52,203 nucleotides of DNA from contig NSIL01000017.1 in assembly GCA_002737365.1 (NCBI GenBank), positions 1-52,203 of the forward strand. Direction: 5' to 3'. How positions within the stretch are numbered: the stretch's first letter is position 1; the number at the start of each line of letters is the position of its first letter. Source of the DNA: Acidobacterium sp. Its GTDB lineage: Bacteria > Acidobacteriota > Vicinamibacteria > Vicinamibacterales > UBA2999. Below are positions 31,924 to 38,935 of the stretch, one piece after another. The notes beneath the pieces are model-generated. The model saw only the letters and a list, made by a program, of their open reading frames with translations. It did not search any database and was not told where the DNA came from. The position numbers and the translations under genes are program-made.

Positions 31924-32083
31924 GCGGAACTGAATAATCCGCACGTCAAGCGGCGTGCCACCAAGGACATACCAGGCCGCCGCTAATGCGAGCAGCACCC
32001 CGAGCACGTCTGCCGCGCCCATTTGCAATGCCCTTAATTAATCTCCCGGCAGACGCTGGATCGCGGCCAGCGCGAGGCCAATC

Positions 32084-32587
32084 CTATCCACAGCTCTTGG
32101 GAACCCACTGCCGGACCTCTTGAAAGCGGGTGACGTGAAAATAGCGGACCATGTCGATGCGGAACAGACTGCAGGAGACTGAGCGGACGAACGTGTCGAG
32201 GTGGGGGTGCCGGTCGGTGAGCAAGCGCGACCACCGCTCGAACTCCGGTCCCGTCGCCATTTTGTGCGCGCGGCCGGTCGCCGTCACGGCTTCGACGTCC
32301 ATGAGCTGGCCGGGAAACGCCGAGCGGTTGTCGATGACAAGCGCCACCTGATCGCATGCGGAGAGCAGGCGATACTTCCTGGTGCCCTTCTGCGTCGCGA
32401 AGACTGCTGAATCTAGGTCAGGGGTCATGGCGTAGGCCACTAGCGCACCATAGGGTTGCCCTTGGCCCTGCGTGCACAACACTCCGTAGAGCTGGCCGTC
32501 GAGGAGTCGCTTAATGGCCTTGTCGACATTCGTGTCGGGCCCATGATCCGGGGCGGCCTCACCTGCGATTTCGTCCGCAACGCGCAT
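32084..32587 (-). CDS. Pyridoxamine 5'-phosphate oxidase-like (flavin-binding split barrel) protein
   Basis: The 167-residue protein carries the split-barrel pattern of PPOX/FMN-binding proteins: LLDGQLYGVLCTQGQGQPYG, VAYAMTPDLDSAVFATQKGT, RKYRLLSACDQVALVIDNRS, and VEAVTATGRAHKM. It probably binds FMN or F420/haem; no substrate can be given. The ATG at 32587 lies 7 nt after a consensus TATAAT on the minus strand, which rules out the longer 226-residue frame. Its last codons (FQEVRQWVPKSCG) have a near copy at 41161-41205 ahead of the PEP-synthase-like gene, so the two loci share ancestry. It is divergent from the photolyase-like gene. Confidence 0.82.
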   Translation of the reverse strand: MRVADEIAGEAAPDHGPDTNVDKAIKRLLDGQLYGVLCTQGQGQPYGALVAYAMTPDLDSAVFATQKGTRKYRLLSACDQVALVIDNRSAFPGQLMDVEAVTATGRAHKMATGPEFERWSRLLTDRHPHLDTFVRSVSCSLFRIDMVRYFHVTRFQEVRQWVPKSCG

Positions 32588-32594
32588 GCTTCGG

Positions 32595-32600
32595 ATTATA
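32595..32600 (-). promoter_or_regulatory. Consensus -10 TATAAT of the PPOX-like gene (leaderless type)
   Basis: On the minus strand TATAAT ends 7 nt before the ATG at 32587. A GC-rich run, not a ribosome site, separates them. This fixes the start codon of the flavin-binding protein. Confidence 0.6.
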
Positions 32601-32732
32601 CCGTCTCTCCCCGGGAGTTGGCCTGGCCGCCCCTTGCGCCACCGAGTGCCCTCGCGAATTGGACAGCCGAGAGGCGGATGTTGCCCCCCATTGGCGACCC
32701 TGCCATGATGTTGCTGTGAACTCCAGTAAGGC

Positions 32733-33929
32733 ATGAAGGGCAGCGAAAGCACGGCACTGACCACTGCACCAGCGCGGACAGCAGGCCTGGCGCAGCTCGA
32801 CGCTCTGGTTGAGGTGGTTGGGCAATATTCGACCGCGCGGAACTACGCGGATGGGCAGACGACGAGCCGGCTCTCGCCGTATCTCCGGCGGCGGCTGGTT
32901 CTGGAGGAGGAAGTGCTCGGCTTCGCCCGCACGGTCGGCACGGTCGAGCGAATCGAGAAGTTCGTGCAGGAGGTCGTCTGGCGGACTTACTGGAAGGGAT
33001 GGCTCGAGGCCCGTCCCGGTGTCTGGCACGCGTACCTGGCACGGTTGCGGTCGCTCGATGACACGCTCCCGCAGGCGGACCGCAATCGCCTTGCTTGTGC
33101 AATCGCCGGCACGACCGACTTGCCGTACTTCAATGCGTGGTGTGGGGAACTCACGTCCACGGGCTACCTGCACAATCACGAGCGAATGTGGTTCGCGAGC
33201 GTCTGGGTCTTCACGCTGAAGCTCCCATGGGAGCTCGGCGCCCGTTTTTTTCTCGATCATCTTCTGGACGGCGACCCGGCGTCCAACACCCTGTCGTGGC
33301 GATGGGTAGCCGGTCTTCAGACGCCGGGCAAGCACTACTTGGCCCGCGCCGACAACATCGCCAGGTACACGAGCGGCCGATGGTTGCCGCAGCCGGGTGA
33401 GCTCGACGAGTCGGCCCGGCCGCTACCAGACGATGGTCTCGCTCGAATCGCCGCGGTGAGGCCCGCTCTCGGACCCGATGCCGATGAAGTACGGCCGCGG
33501 GGGGTGATCCTGCACGACGAGGACTGCGGGCCTCTACCCGACGGCTGGGCTCGGGTGTCTGCTGTTCGATATGCGGTCACGAAGCGGCCGCACCATTCCC
33601 CCAGCGAGTTGGTCGCGAGGTGGGTGGTCGGCGCATGTGCCGATGCCGACACCCGCGTTCACACCGTGACCCCCGCCCATCGCCCCGACGAAGTGTCCGA
33701 ATGGTGCCAGGCGAACGGGGCGGTCGAGGTGTGGGCTTACCGGCCGCTGACCGGATTTGTCGCCACGGCGCTGGCTGAGCTCGCCGGTGAACTGGCGCAG
33801 ACCGGGGTGACGCTTCGCTACGCCGACCGCGCTCACGATCTTGTTTTCTTTCCGCTGGCGACCAAGGGGTTCTTCCCCTTTTGGGAGGCGGCAAGAGTCG
33901 CCCTCAAAGCCCTTCACCAATCACCGTAG
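32733..33929 (+). CDS. Photolyase/cryptochrome-like protein, FAD domain first (permuted order)
   Basis: The 398-residue protein starts with the photolyase FAD-binding helical domain: SRLSPYLRRRLVLEEEVLGF, EKFVQEVVWRTYWKGWLE, TGYLHNHERMWFASVWVFTL, and DGDPASNTLSWRWVAGLQTP (about 30-215), the part that binds FAD and the DNA lesion. The antenna-type alpha/beta domain, normally N-terminal, is instead at the C-terminus (about 250-395; VILHDEDCGPLPDGW, AYRPLTGFVATALAELAGEL, FFPLATKGFFPF). Thus the order is inverted relative to classical photolyases. Related permuted proteins exist in some proteobacteria. Repair activity is plausible but untested. The membrane-protein gene follows 5 nt after its stop. 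Confidence 0.85.
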   Translation: MKGSESTALTTAPARTAGLAQLDALVEVVGQYSTARNYADGQTTSRLSPYLRRRLVLEEEVLGFARTVGTVERIEKFVQEVVWRTYWKGWLEARPGVWHAYLARLRSLDDTLPQADRNRLACAIAGTTDLPYFNAWCGELTSTGYLHNHERMWFASVWVFTLKLPWELGARFFLDHLLDGDPASNTLSWRWVAGLQTPGKHYLARADNIARYTSGRWLPQPGELDESARPLPDDGLARIAAVRPALGPDADEVRPRGVILHDEDCGPLPDGWARVSAVRYAVTKRPHHSPSELVARWVVGACADADTRVHTVTPAHRPDEVSEWCQANGAVEVWAYRPLTGFVATALAELAGELAQTGVTLRYADRAHDLVFFPLATKGFFPFWEAARVALKALHQSP

Positions 33930-33934
33930 TTGTC

Positions 33935-35089
33935 ATGTCAACGGCACCACCTATAACGAATGCTCCGTCCGATGACCGCGTCCCTGGATACGGTCGGGCG
34001 CGGCTGTGGGTCGGCATCACGGCCGTTGGTGCAATCGTGACGCTCGCAACCGGCGCACTCGTTTCCGGGTTGCCGGCTGCGGTGGACAAGCTGGTCAGTC
34101 CCGGTCTCGGCTCGACCTTGCTTGCCTTGGCCGCTTATGCGGCATCGCACGCGGCCATTCAGCTGCCCTTCGATCTGTTCGGCGGGTATCTGTTACCTGT
34201 GTGGTACGGCCGGTCCGGCCACGGGCGGCGAACTTTCCTCGGACGACTACTTCGGGGGGTGGTGGTCTATGCCGGCGTCGTGTTTGTGTGCCTGGTCGCA
34301 CTCCTCGCCGGCGGTCGGCTCGGCAATGTCTGGGGAGTGGTCGCCGCAGGGGCGGTTCTGTCATTCCTGCTCCTCTGGAGGCGGATGACCGTGGCAAGGT
34401 CGTTCGCTCGTTTGGGTGTCGAGTCTTCGGCCGATCCACTTTCGGACCTGGTTGTATCGAGCGATGACGAGGGGTTTACCGGCGGAGTGCTTGGCGTCGT
34501 GAGGCCACGGCTGATTGTGATCCCGGCGCGATGGCAATCGTCGTTGACCCCGGCACAGCTCGCCTATGTTCGGCTTCGCCGCCAACTGGCCGGAACCAGC
34601 GGCACTTGGCGGCGCGGCCGGGCACTGGCACTCGCCTTCACACTTCTAGGAATAGGGTTATCGGCTGCCATGGTCGGTCCAGACCGGCTCGGCACCGCCG
34701 GCGGGACGGTCGAACTCAGTCTGTGGTTCACGTTGTGGTCGTTTGTTGGACTGCTCATCTTGCCGACGGTCAGCCGGCGCGGGGTCGCGGAGTTGGACAC
34801 CTACGCACACTCAGCTGGCGTTTCTGAGACATTGGCGAAGGCGACTGCCCGCGCGCTCGACGCCCACCAGGACGACGAGCCTCAGCGGCCGGCGCTGGTC
34901 GAAACGATTTTTCACCCAATCCCCAGCGTTCAGAATCGTGACGAAGCAACGGCTCGCCACATACTCGGCGCGTGGGACGCGGCTCGCACAGCGGTTTACC
35001 TCGGCCTCGCGGGTGGTGGGCTACTCGGGCGGGCAGTGCACTGTAACTGTGGCCGGCCGGCGCTGTGGGCATTTCTCCCCGTGGACTGA
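33935..35089 (+). CDS. Polytopic membrane protein of unknown function downstream of the photolyase-like gene
   Basis: The 384-residue protein has five or more hydrophobic segments (about 25-45, 62-80, 105-130, 138-155, 230-250, 270-290). A middle soluble patch (about 165-220: VVSSDDEGFTGGVLGVVRPR, LIVIPARWQSSLTPAQLAYV, RLRRQLAG) resembles the region of M48-type peptidases around the helix preceding HExxH. The metal motif itself is absent (YVRLRRQ in its place). It ends with GRAVHCNCGRPALWAFLPVD. It is probably a degenerate, non-catalytic relative of membrane M48 proteins, or unrelated. It starts 5 nt after the photolyase-like stop and so is cotranscribed. Confidence 0.65.
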   Translation: MSTAPPITNAPSDDRVPGYGRARLWVGITAVGAIVTLATGALVSGLPAAVDKLVSPGLGSTLLALAAYAASHAAIQLPFDLFGGYLLPVWYGRSGHGRRTFLGRLLRGVVVYAGVVFVCLVALLAGGRLGNVWGVVAAGAVLSFLLLWRRMTVARSFARLGVESSADPLSDLVVSSDDEGFTGGVLGVVRPRLIVIPARWQSSLTPAQLAYVRLRRQLAGTSGTWRRGRALALAFTLLGIGLSAAMVGPDRLGTAGGTVELSLWFTLWSFVGLLILPTVSRRGVAELDTYAHSAGVSETLAKATARALDAHQDDEPQRPALVETIFHPIPSVQNRDEATARHILGAWDAARTAVYLGLAGGGLLGRAVHCNCGRPALWAFLPVD

Positions 35090-35160
35090 CGCGAGTAACC
35101 ACCACACCAAAACCGGCCGGGTTTCCGCCCAGACCACGGCTTTGCTGTGCCGGCACTTGG

Positions 35161-35316
35161 TCAGCCCGCGCGCGCCTTCCCGGCCACCATCCGGCAGCGG
35201 TCGCTGCAGTATTTCACCTCGTCCCACACTCGCTCCCACTTCTTCCGCCAACTGAATGGGCGGCCGCAGGCGGCGCAACACTTCTCGGGCAAGTGCTGCT
35301 TCTTGATGCCCTTCAT
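35161..35316 (-). CDS. DUF2256 small zinc-binding protein
   Basis: A 51-residue protein, below the size usually called. It reads [51 protein letters not shown] and matches DUF2256: CxxCGRPF, WRKKW, W..VKYCS.RCR, with four Cys for one zinc. DUF2256 genes typically occur next to photolyase/cryptochrome genes. The ATG overlaps the stop of the DUF4130 gene (ATGA), so it is cotranscribed with the radical SAM/DUF4130 pair. It converges on the photolyase-membrane protein operon from the other strand. The function is unknown; a nucleic-acid or chaperone-like role is guessed by context. Confidence 0.85.
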   Translation of the reverse strand: MKGIKKQHLPEKCCAACGRPFSWRKKWERVWDEVKYCSDRCRMVAGKARAG

Positions 35317-36182
35317 TCGTTCTTTGACGAGATGTCTGGCGGCGGCGCGTTCAGGTCGCGGAGCGAATCGAGATAGGCGTTCTTCGGTGCGGGCCTGACG
35401 GGGCGGACTTCCGTGCCAAGCATGTGGTCAACGCGTCCTCTGCTCTCGGCAATCAACTCGGCGATGAGCGAGGCTTCTGGCAGGTTCTTCCAATACTTCT
35501 TTGGCATCTCGGATTGCATTGCGCGCACTTTGAGCCGCGCGGGATTGAAGATGCTGCGGTAGTAAGTGCGCCAGAGATCCTCGAGCGTATCGACAGTCGG
35601 TGCCGTGCGCGGGACGCCGGCTGAGAAATGCAGCCTGCTGCCGTCCCAATGCGCGCATTCGTTTGGCGTGAGGATGGACCAATCCATGCTGGCAAATCGC
35701 TTTACAAAAAAACCCGCGGCCAGTCGCACGATGCGGTGCTCGGGCTCGAACCAGGCGACGAATTGCTCGCGGCTCGTGGCCTCATCGGTTCCCACGAGGC
35801 GGAAACGGACAAAGGCATGCATTTTGTGAATGTCGCGACTGATGGTCTTGCTCCACTGTTGAAGCTGGCGCAGGTCGCGGTCCGTGGCCACAGCGAGGAG
35901 ATGCCGTTCGCCACCGTGTGTCAGCCGCCACAGCACGCGGTAGAGCGCACCCCAGCGCTGCGGGTCGCGGTGGGCAGCCACGCGACGGGCGAGGTCCAGA
36001 AATGCCGGCGGCACGGTCGGCACCGCGCCACGCGGGGAGGCATCATCGGTCGACGGGAACAGGACCGGCTCCAGCACCGTGTCCGACCACAGCACGTCAT
36101 CGGGCGGCACTCGCCGCGCGAGCAGTTCGCGGGCACACTCGCGCCAGTTCTCGAAGCACGGCTGGATCACAACCGTCCGCAT
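35313..36182 (-). CDS. DUF4130/TIGR03915-type DNA metabolism protein
   Basis: The 289-residue protein matches the family paired with TIGR03916 radical SAM proteins: early [20 protein letters not shown], central [55 protein letters not shown], and terminal [31 protein letters not shown]. In relatives it may be fused to or beside a UdgX-type uracil-DNA glycosylase, but no UDG domain follows here. The exact reaction is unknown; a DNA-repair or modification role is predicted. It starts 2 nt after the radical SAM gene and overlaps the DUF2256 gene. Base composition is slightly more A/T-rich than flanking genes, which may indicate transfer. Confidence 0.85.
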   Translation of the reverse strand: MRTVVIQPCFENWRECARELLARRVPPDDVLWSDTVLEPVLFPSTDDASPRGAVPTVPPAFLDLARRVAAHRDPQRWGALYRVLWRLTHGGERHLLAVATDRDLRQLQQWSKTISRDIHKMHAFVRFRLVGTDEATSREQFVAWFEPEHRIVRLAAGFFVKRFASMDWSILTPNECAHWDGSRLHFSAGVPRTAPTVDTLEDLWRTYYRSIFNPARLKVRAMQSEMPKKYWKNLPEASLIAELIAESRGRVDHMLGTEVRPVRPAPKNAYLDSLRDLNAPPPDISSKNE

Positions 36183-36184
36183 GG

Positions 36185-37470
36185 TTACAACTGGCCCGAG
36201 CGCACCGAGTCAGCGTCGCTGGCGCGCGGTGGCGGCGTGCCGAAGTTCAGTTCTGCCTGGCGCGGTGACGGCAAAAAGCGCGCCCGCAGCGCATCGTCAT
36301 CCAGCCCAAGCCGGATCGGTGTGTGGTCTCCAGCACTGATGAAGGGCAGCACTTTCTTCATCGACACGCGCAGGCGCAGCAAGTCGGCGAGCCGCAGCCG
36401 TGTGTAGCGCCGGGCGCTCAGGATGCGCTCGACATTGCGCACGCCGAGTCCCGGCACGCGGAGCAGAAGTTCTCGCGGGGCCGTGTTGATGTCGGCGGGG
36501 AAAGTGGCGCGGTTACCTAGCGCCCACGCGAGTTTGGGGTCGATCTGCAGGTCGAGGTTCGGCGCACCGGTGGTGGTGATTTCATCCACCTTGAAACCGT
36601 AGAAGCGCAGCAGCCAGTCCGCCTGATAAAGCCGATGCTCGCGCACGAGCGGCGGCGGCTTGATCGGCAACAGTGCCGATGGTTCAGGAATCGGACTGAA
36701 GCCCGAGTAATACACGCGCCGCAGCCGGTAATCGCTGTAAAGAACATCCGCGCGCTGGAGAATGACAGCATCCGTGGAATCGTCTGCGCCCACGAGCATT
36801 TGCGTACTCTGCCCAGTAGCAAACAACGGCGGCTTTGGTGCATTCGGCTTGCGTTTTTCCGCGTGGCACTCCTGGATTTTCCTGCGGATGTGGCCCATCG
36901 CTTCTTGCGTGCGCGCGAGGTTTTTTCCGGTGCGAGTTTGGTGAGACCGTCCTGGGTGGGTAGCTCGATATTGATGCTCATGCGATCCGCAAAACGCCCC
37001 GCCATTTCGATCAGCGCGGGCGCCGCTTCGGGAATCGTCTTGAGGTGGATGTAGCCGCGAAAGTGATGCTCCTCGCGCAGCTTCCGCGCAACTTCGATGA
37101 CCAGCTCCATCGTGTAGTCCGCGCTGCGGATGATCCCGCTGCTAAGAAAAAGTCCCTCGATAAAATTGCGCTTGTAGAAATCGAGCGTGAGCCGCACCAC
37201 CTCGTCAGGCGTGAAACGCGCGCGCTGCACATTACTAGAGCGCCGGTTGATGCAGTAATGGCAGTCGTAAAGACAGATGTTCGTGAGCAACACCTTCAGC
37301 AGCGAAATGCAGCGCCCATCCGGTGCATACGAATGGCAGATGCCCGCGCCGCCCGTGGAGCCCACGCCGGCACTGCCACGGGAATTTTTGCGGGTCGCCC
37401 CGCTGCTCGCGCACGACGCATCATACTTGGCAGCGTCGGCAAGGATTTCGAGTTTACGCTGCAGGTCCAT
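36185..37470 (-). pseudogene. TIGR03916-type radical SAM protein interrupted by a one-base frameshift
   Basis: Two overlapping frames together give the whole putative DNA modification/repair radical SAM protein. The first (37470 to about 36927) contains the SAM cluster motif CLYDCHYC and SINIELPTQDGLTKLAPEK. The second (about 36920 to 36185) continues with MGHIRRKIQECHAEKRKPNA, FSPIPEPSALLPIKP, and a helix-hairpin-helix-like LLLRVPGLGVRNVERILSARR (DNA-binding). The break is at a run of six A (T at 36921-36926 on the plus strand). Seven would restore PEKNLARTQEAMGHIRR. Sequencing error, phase variation, transcript slippage or true inactivation are possible. It is cotranscribed with the DUF4130 and DUF2256 genes. 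All other motifs are intact. Confidence 0.8.
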
Positions 37471-37679
37471 ATCGACACCGTAAGGCTACACTGTTTCGGC
37501 GCAAGTGTCGCGCGCCCCTGCTGCGTGGGCAGCTCGATGTCGAGGCTGATGCGGTCCGCGTAGCGCCCATCCGTCGTCTACAAATGGCAGATGCCCGCGC
37601 CGCCTGAGGTCTGCCGTACGCCGGCCATCGCAAGACTACGGACTTGCAAAAGCAGTGCACGCCGGGGAAACTGCGAGTG
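37471..37679 (-). pseudogene. Degenerate second copy of the radical SAM gene with an internal deletion
   Basis: On the minus strand, between about 37610 and 37500, one frame reads TSGGAGICHL, a TAG stop, then TTDGRYADRISLDIELPTQQ and GRATLAP. The first block corresponds to GGAGICHSY near the start of the adjacent intact gene and the second to GRFADRMSINIELPTQDGLTKLAP, some 125 codons further in. So about 370 bp are missing between them. A 22-bp exact direct repeat (37332-37353 and 37583-37604, starting AATGGCAGATGCC) and a diverged 47-bp match (36957-37003 with 37525-37571) tie the remnant to the full gene. It is not coding. Confidence 0.7.
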
Positions 37680-38903
37680 ATGCCCAATGTGGTGATTGTC
37701 GGAGCGGGGCTGGCCGGCCTGACGTGCGCACGCCGACTGCAGGCGCGGGGGCAGACTTGCCTGATCCTCGATGCGGGAGATGCCGTCGGCGGACGTGTCC
37801 GAACCGATCGTGTCGACGGTTTTCAGCTCGATCGCGGATTCCAGGTGCTGCTCACGGCCTATCCCACAGCCGAGCGCTGGCTCGACTACGACGCGCTGTC
37901 GCTTTGTAGGTTTTCGGCCGGCGCTCGCGTGTGGTGCAAGGGTGCCATGCATGTAGTCAGTGACCCGCTCCGTGAGCCGAGTGACCTGCTGGCGACATTG
38001 ACCGCACCGGTGGGCACGCTGGCCGACAAAATCAGGATCGCGACCCTGCGATCGGCGGCGCGTGGAGGCGCGCTGGACGAGGTCTTTGCACGACCGGAGA
38101 CCACCGCGCTTGAGGCGCTGCAGGCGCACGGCTTCAGCGCCACCATGGTCGAGCGCTTTCTGCGCCCGTGGCTGGGCGGGATCTTCCTCGACGACTCGCT
38201 CAGTGCGTCGAACCGGATGTTAATGTTCGTGCTGCGGATGTTCGCCGAAGGTTATGCGGCAGTCCCGGCGGCGGGCATGCAAGCCATTCCGGAGCAGCTC
38301 GCGGCCGGTCTAGCGCCTGGCACCGTGCGTCTCAACGCGCCCGTGGTGGCCGTTGTTGTCGGCGTCGTCACGCTGCAGAGCGGTGAACGCCTGGCCGCTG
38401 ATCGGGTCGTGGTGGCGACCGACGGCACGGCGGCGGCGCGATTGCTGACCGAGCTGCCACCGACCTCGTGGCGCCACGTCACATGCCTATATTTTGCGGC
38501 GCCGGCCAGTCCGCTCGGCGCCCCGGTGCTGGCGCTCAATGGCTCTTGCGCAGGCCTCGTGAACAACGTGGCCGTGATGAGTGACGTGGCGTCTCACTAC
38601 GCGCCGCCGGGACAGGCGCTGGTTTCAGTGTCGGTGCTGAAGGACGCGCCAGGAGACGACGCGTCGATCGCCGAGCAGGTCCAGGCCGAGTTGGCCGGCT
38701 GGTTCGGAACGCCAGTGCGCGGGTGGCGCTGGCTGCGTTCGTATCGCATTGCTCAAGCGCTGCCCGTGCGGTGGCCGCTCGAGCGGCCGGCCCCGATACC
38801 CGTGCGGCCGGGCATATGGGCGGCCGGCGACTTCCTGACGACGCCGTCTATTGAGGGCGCAATGGAAATCGGAGAACGCGTCGCCGACGCCGTGCTCGCG
38901 TGA
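37680..38903 (+). CDS. FAD-dependent oxidoreductase (amine oxidase/phytoene desaturase-like)
   Basis: The 407-residue flavoprotein has an N-terminal NVVIVGAGLAGLTCARRL dinucleotide motif, the LDAGDAVGGRVRTDRVDGF stretch and LDRGFQVLLTAYPTAERWLD. It ends with the second FAD-contact block GIWAAGDFLTTPSIEGAMEIG. This pattern fits proteins annotated as NAD(P)/FAD-dependent amine oxidases related to protoporphyrinogen or carotenoid desaturases, but the substrate is unclear. It is paralogous to the 27564 flavoprotein only at the FAD motifs. The ATG at 37680 is supported by GGGAAA upstream; a TTG at 37644 is an alternative. It is convergent with the PEP-synthase-like gene. It may contribute to pigment or lipid oxidation in the stress island. 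Confidence 0.82.
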   Translation: MPNVVIVGAGLAGLTCARRLQARGQTCLILDAGDAVGGRVRTDRVDGFQLDRGFQVLLTAYPTAERWLDYDALSLCRFSAGARVWCKGAMHVVSDPLREPSDLLATLTAPVGTLADKIRIATLRSAARGGALDEVFARPETTALEALQAHGFSATMVERFLRPWLGGIFLDDSLSASNRMLMFVLRMFAEGYAAVPAAGMQAIPEQLAAGLAPGTVRLNAPVVAVVVGVVTLQSGERLAADRVVVATDGTAAARLLTELPPTSWRHVTCLYFAAPASPLGAPVLALNGSCAGLVNNVAVMSDVASHYAPPGQALVSVSVLKDAPGDDASIAEQVQAELAGWFGTPVRGWRWLRSYRIAQALPVRWPLERPAPIPVRPGIWAAGDFLTTPSIEGAMEIGERVADAVLA

Positions 38904-38935
38904 GGAATGGCGACGCCCGCTGGCCACTATTGTGG

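Noticed and set aside
31840-32028. 62-aa minus-strand ORF with one hydrophobic segment (LGVLLALAAAWYVLGG)
   Set aside because: It overlaps the 3' end of the zinc-ribbon ORF, its second half is antisense-like, and no start signal is visible. A tiny membrane protein is possible but unsupported.
33935-35089. M48 metallopeptidase
   Set aside because: The topology is reminiscent, but no HExxH motif is present (the equivalent helix reads YVRLRRQLAG), so a peptidase call is not supported.
36921-36926. Programmed -1 ribosomal frameshift at the A run of the radical SAM gene
   Set aside because: A -1 slip would indeed restore the frame, but the codon phase (GAA AAA ACC) is not a standard slippery heptamer and no downstream structure was evident. 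Indel or sequencing error is simpler.
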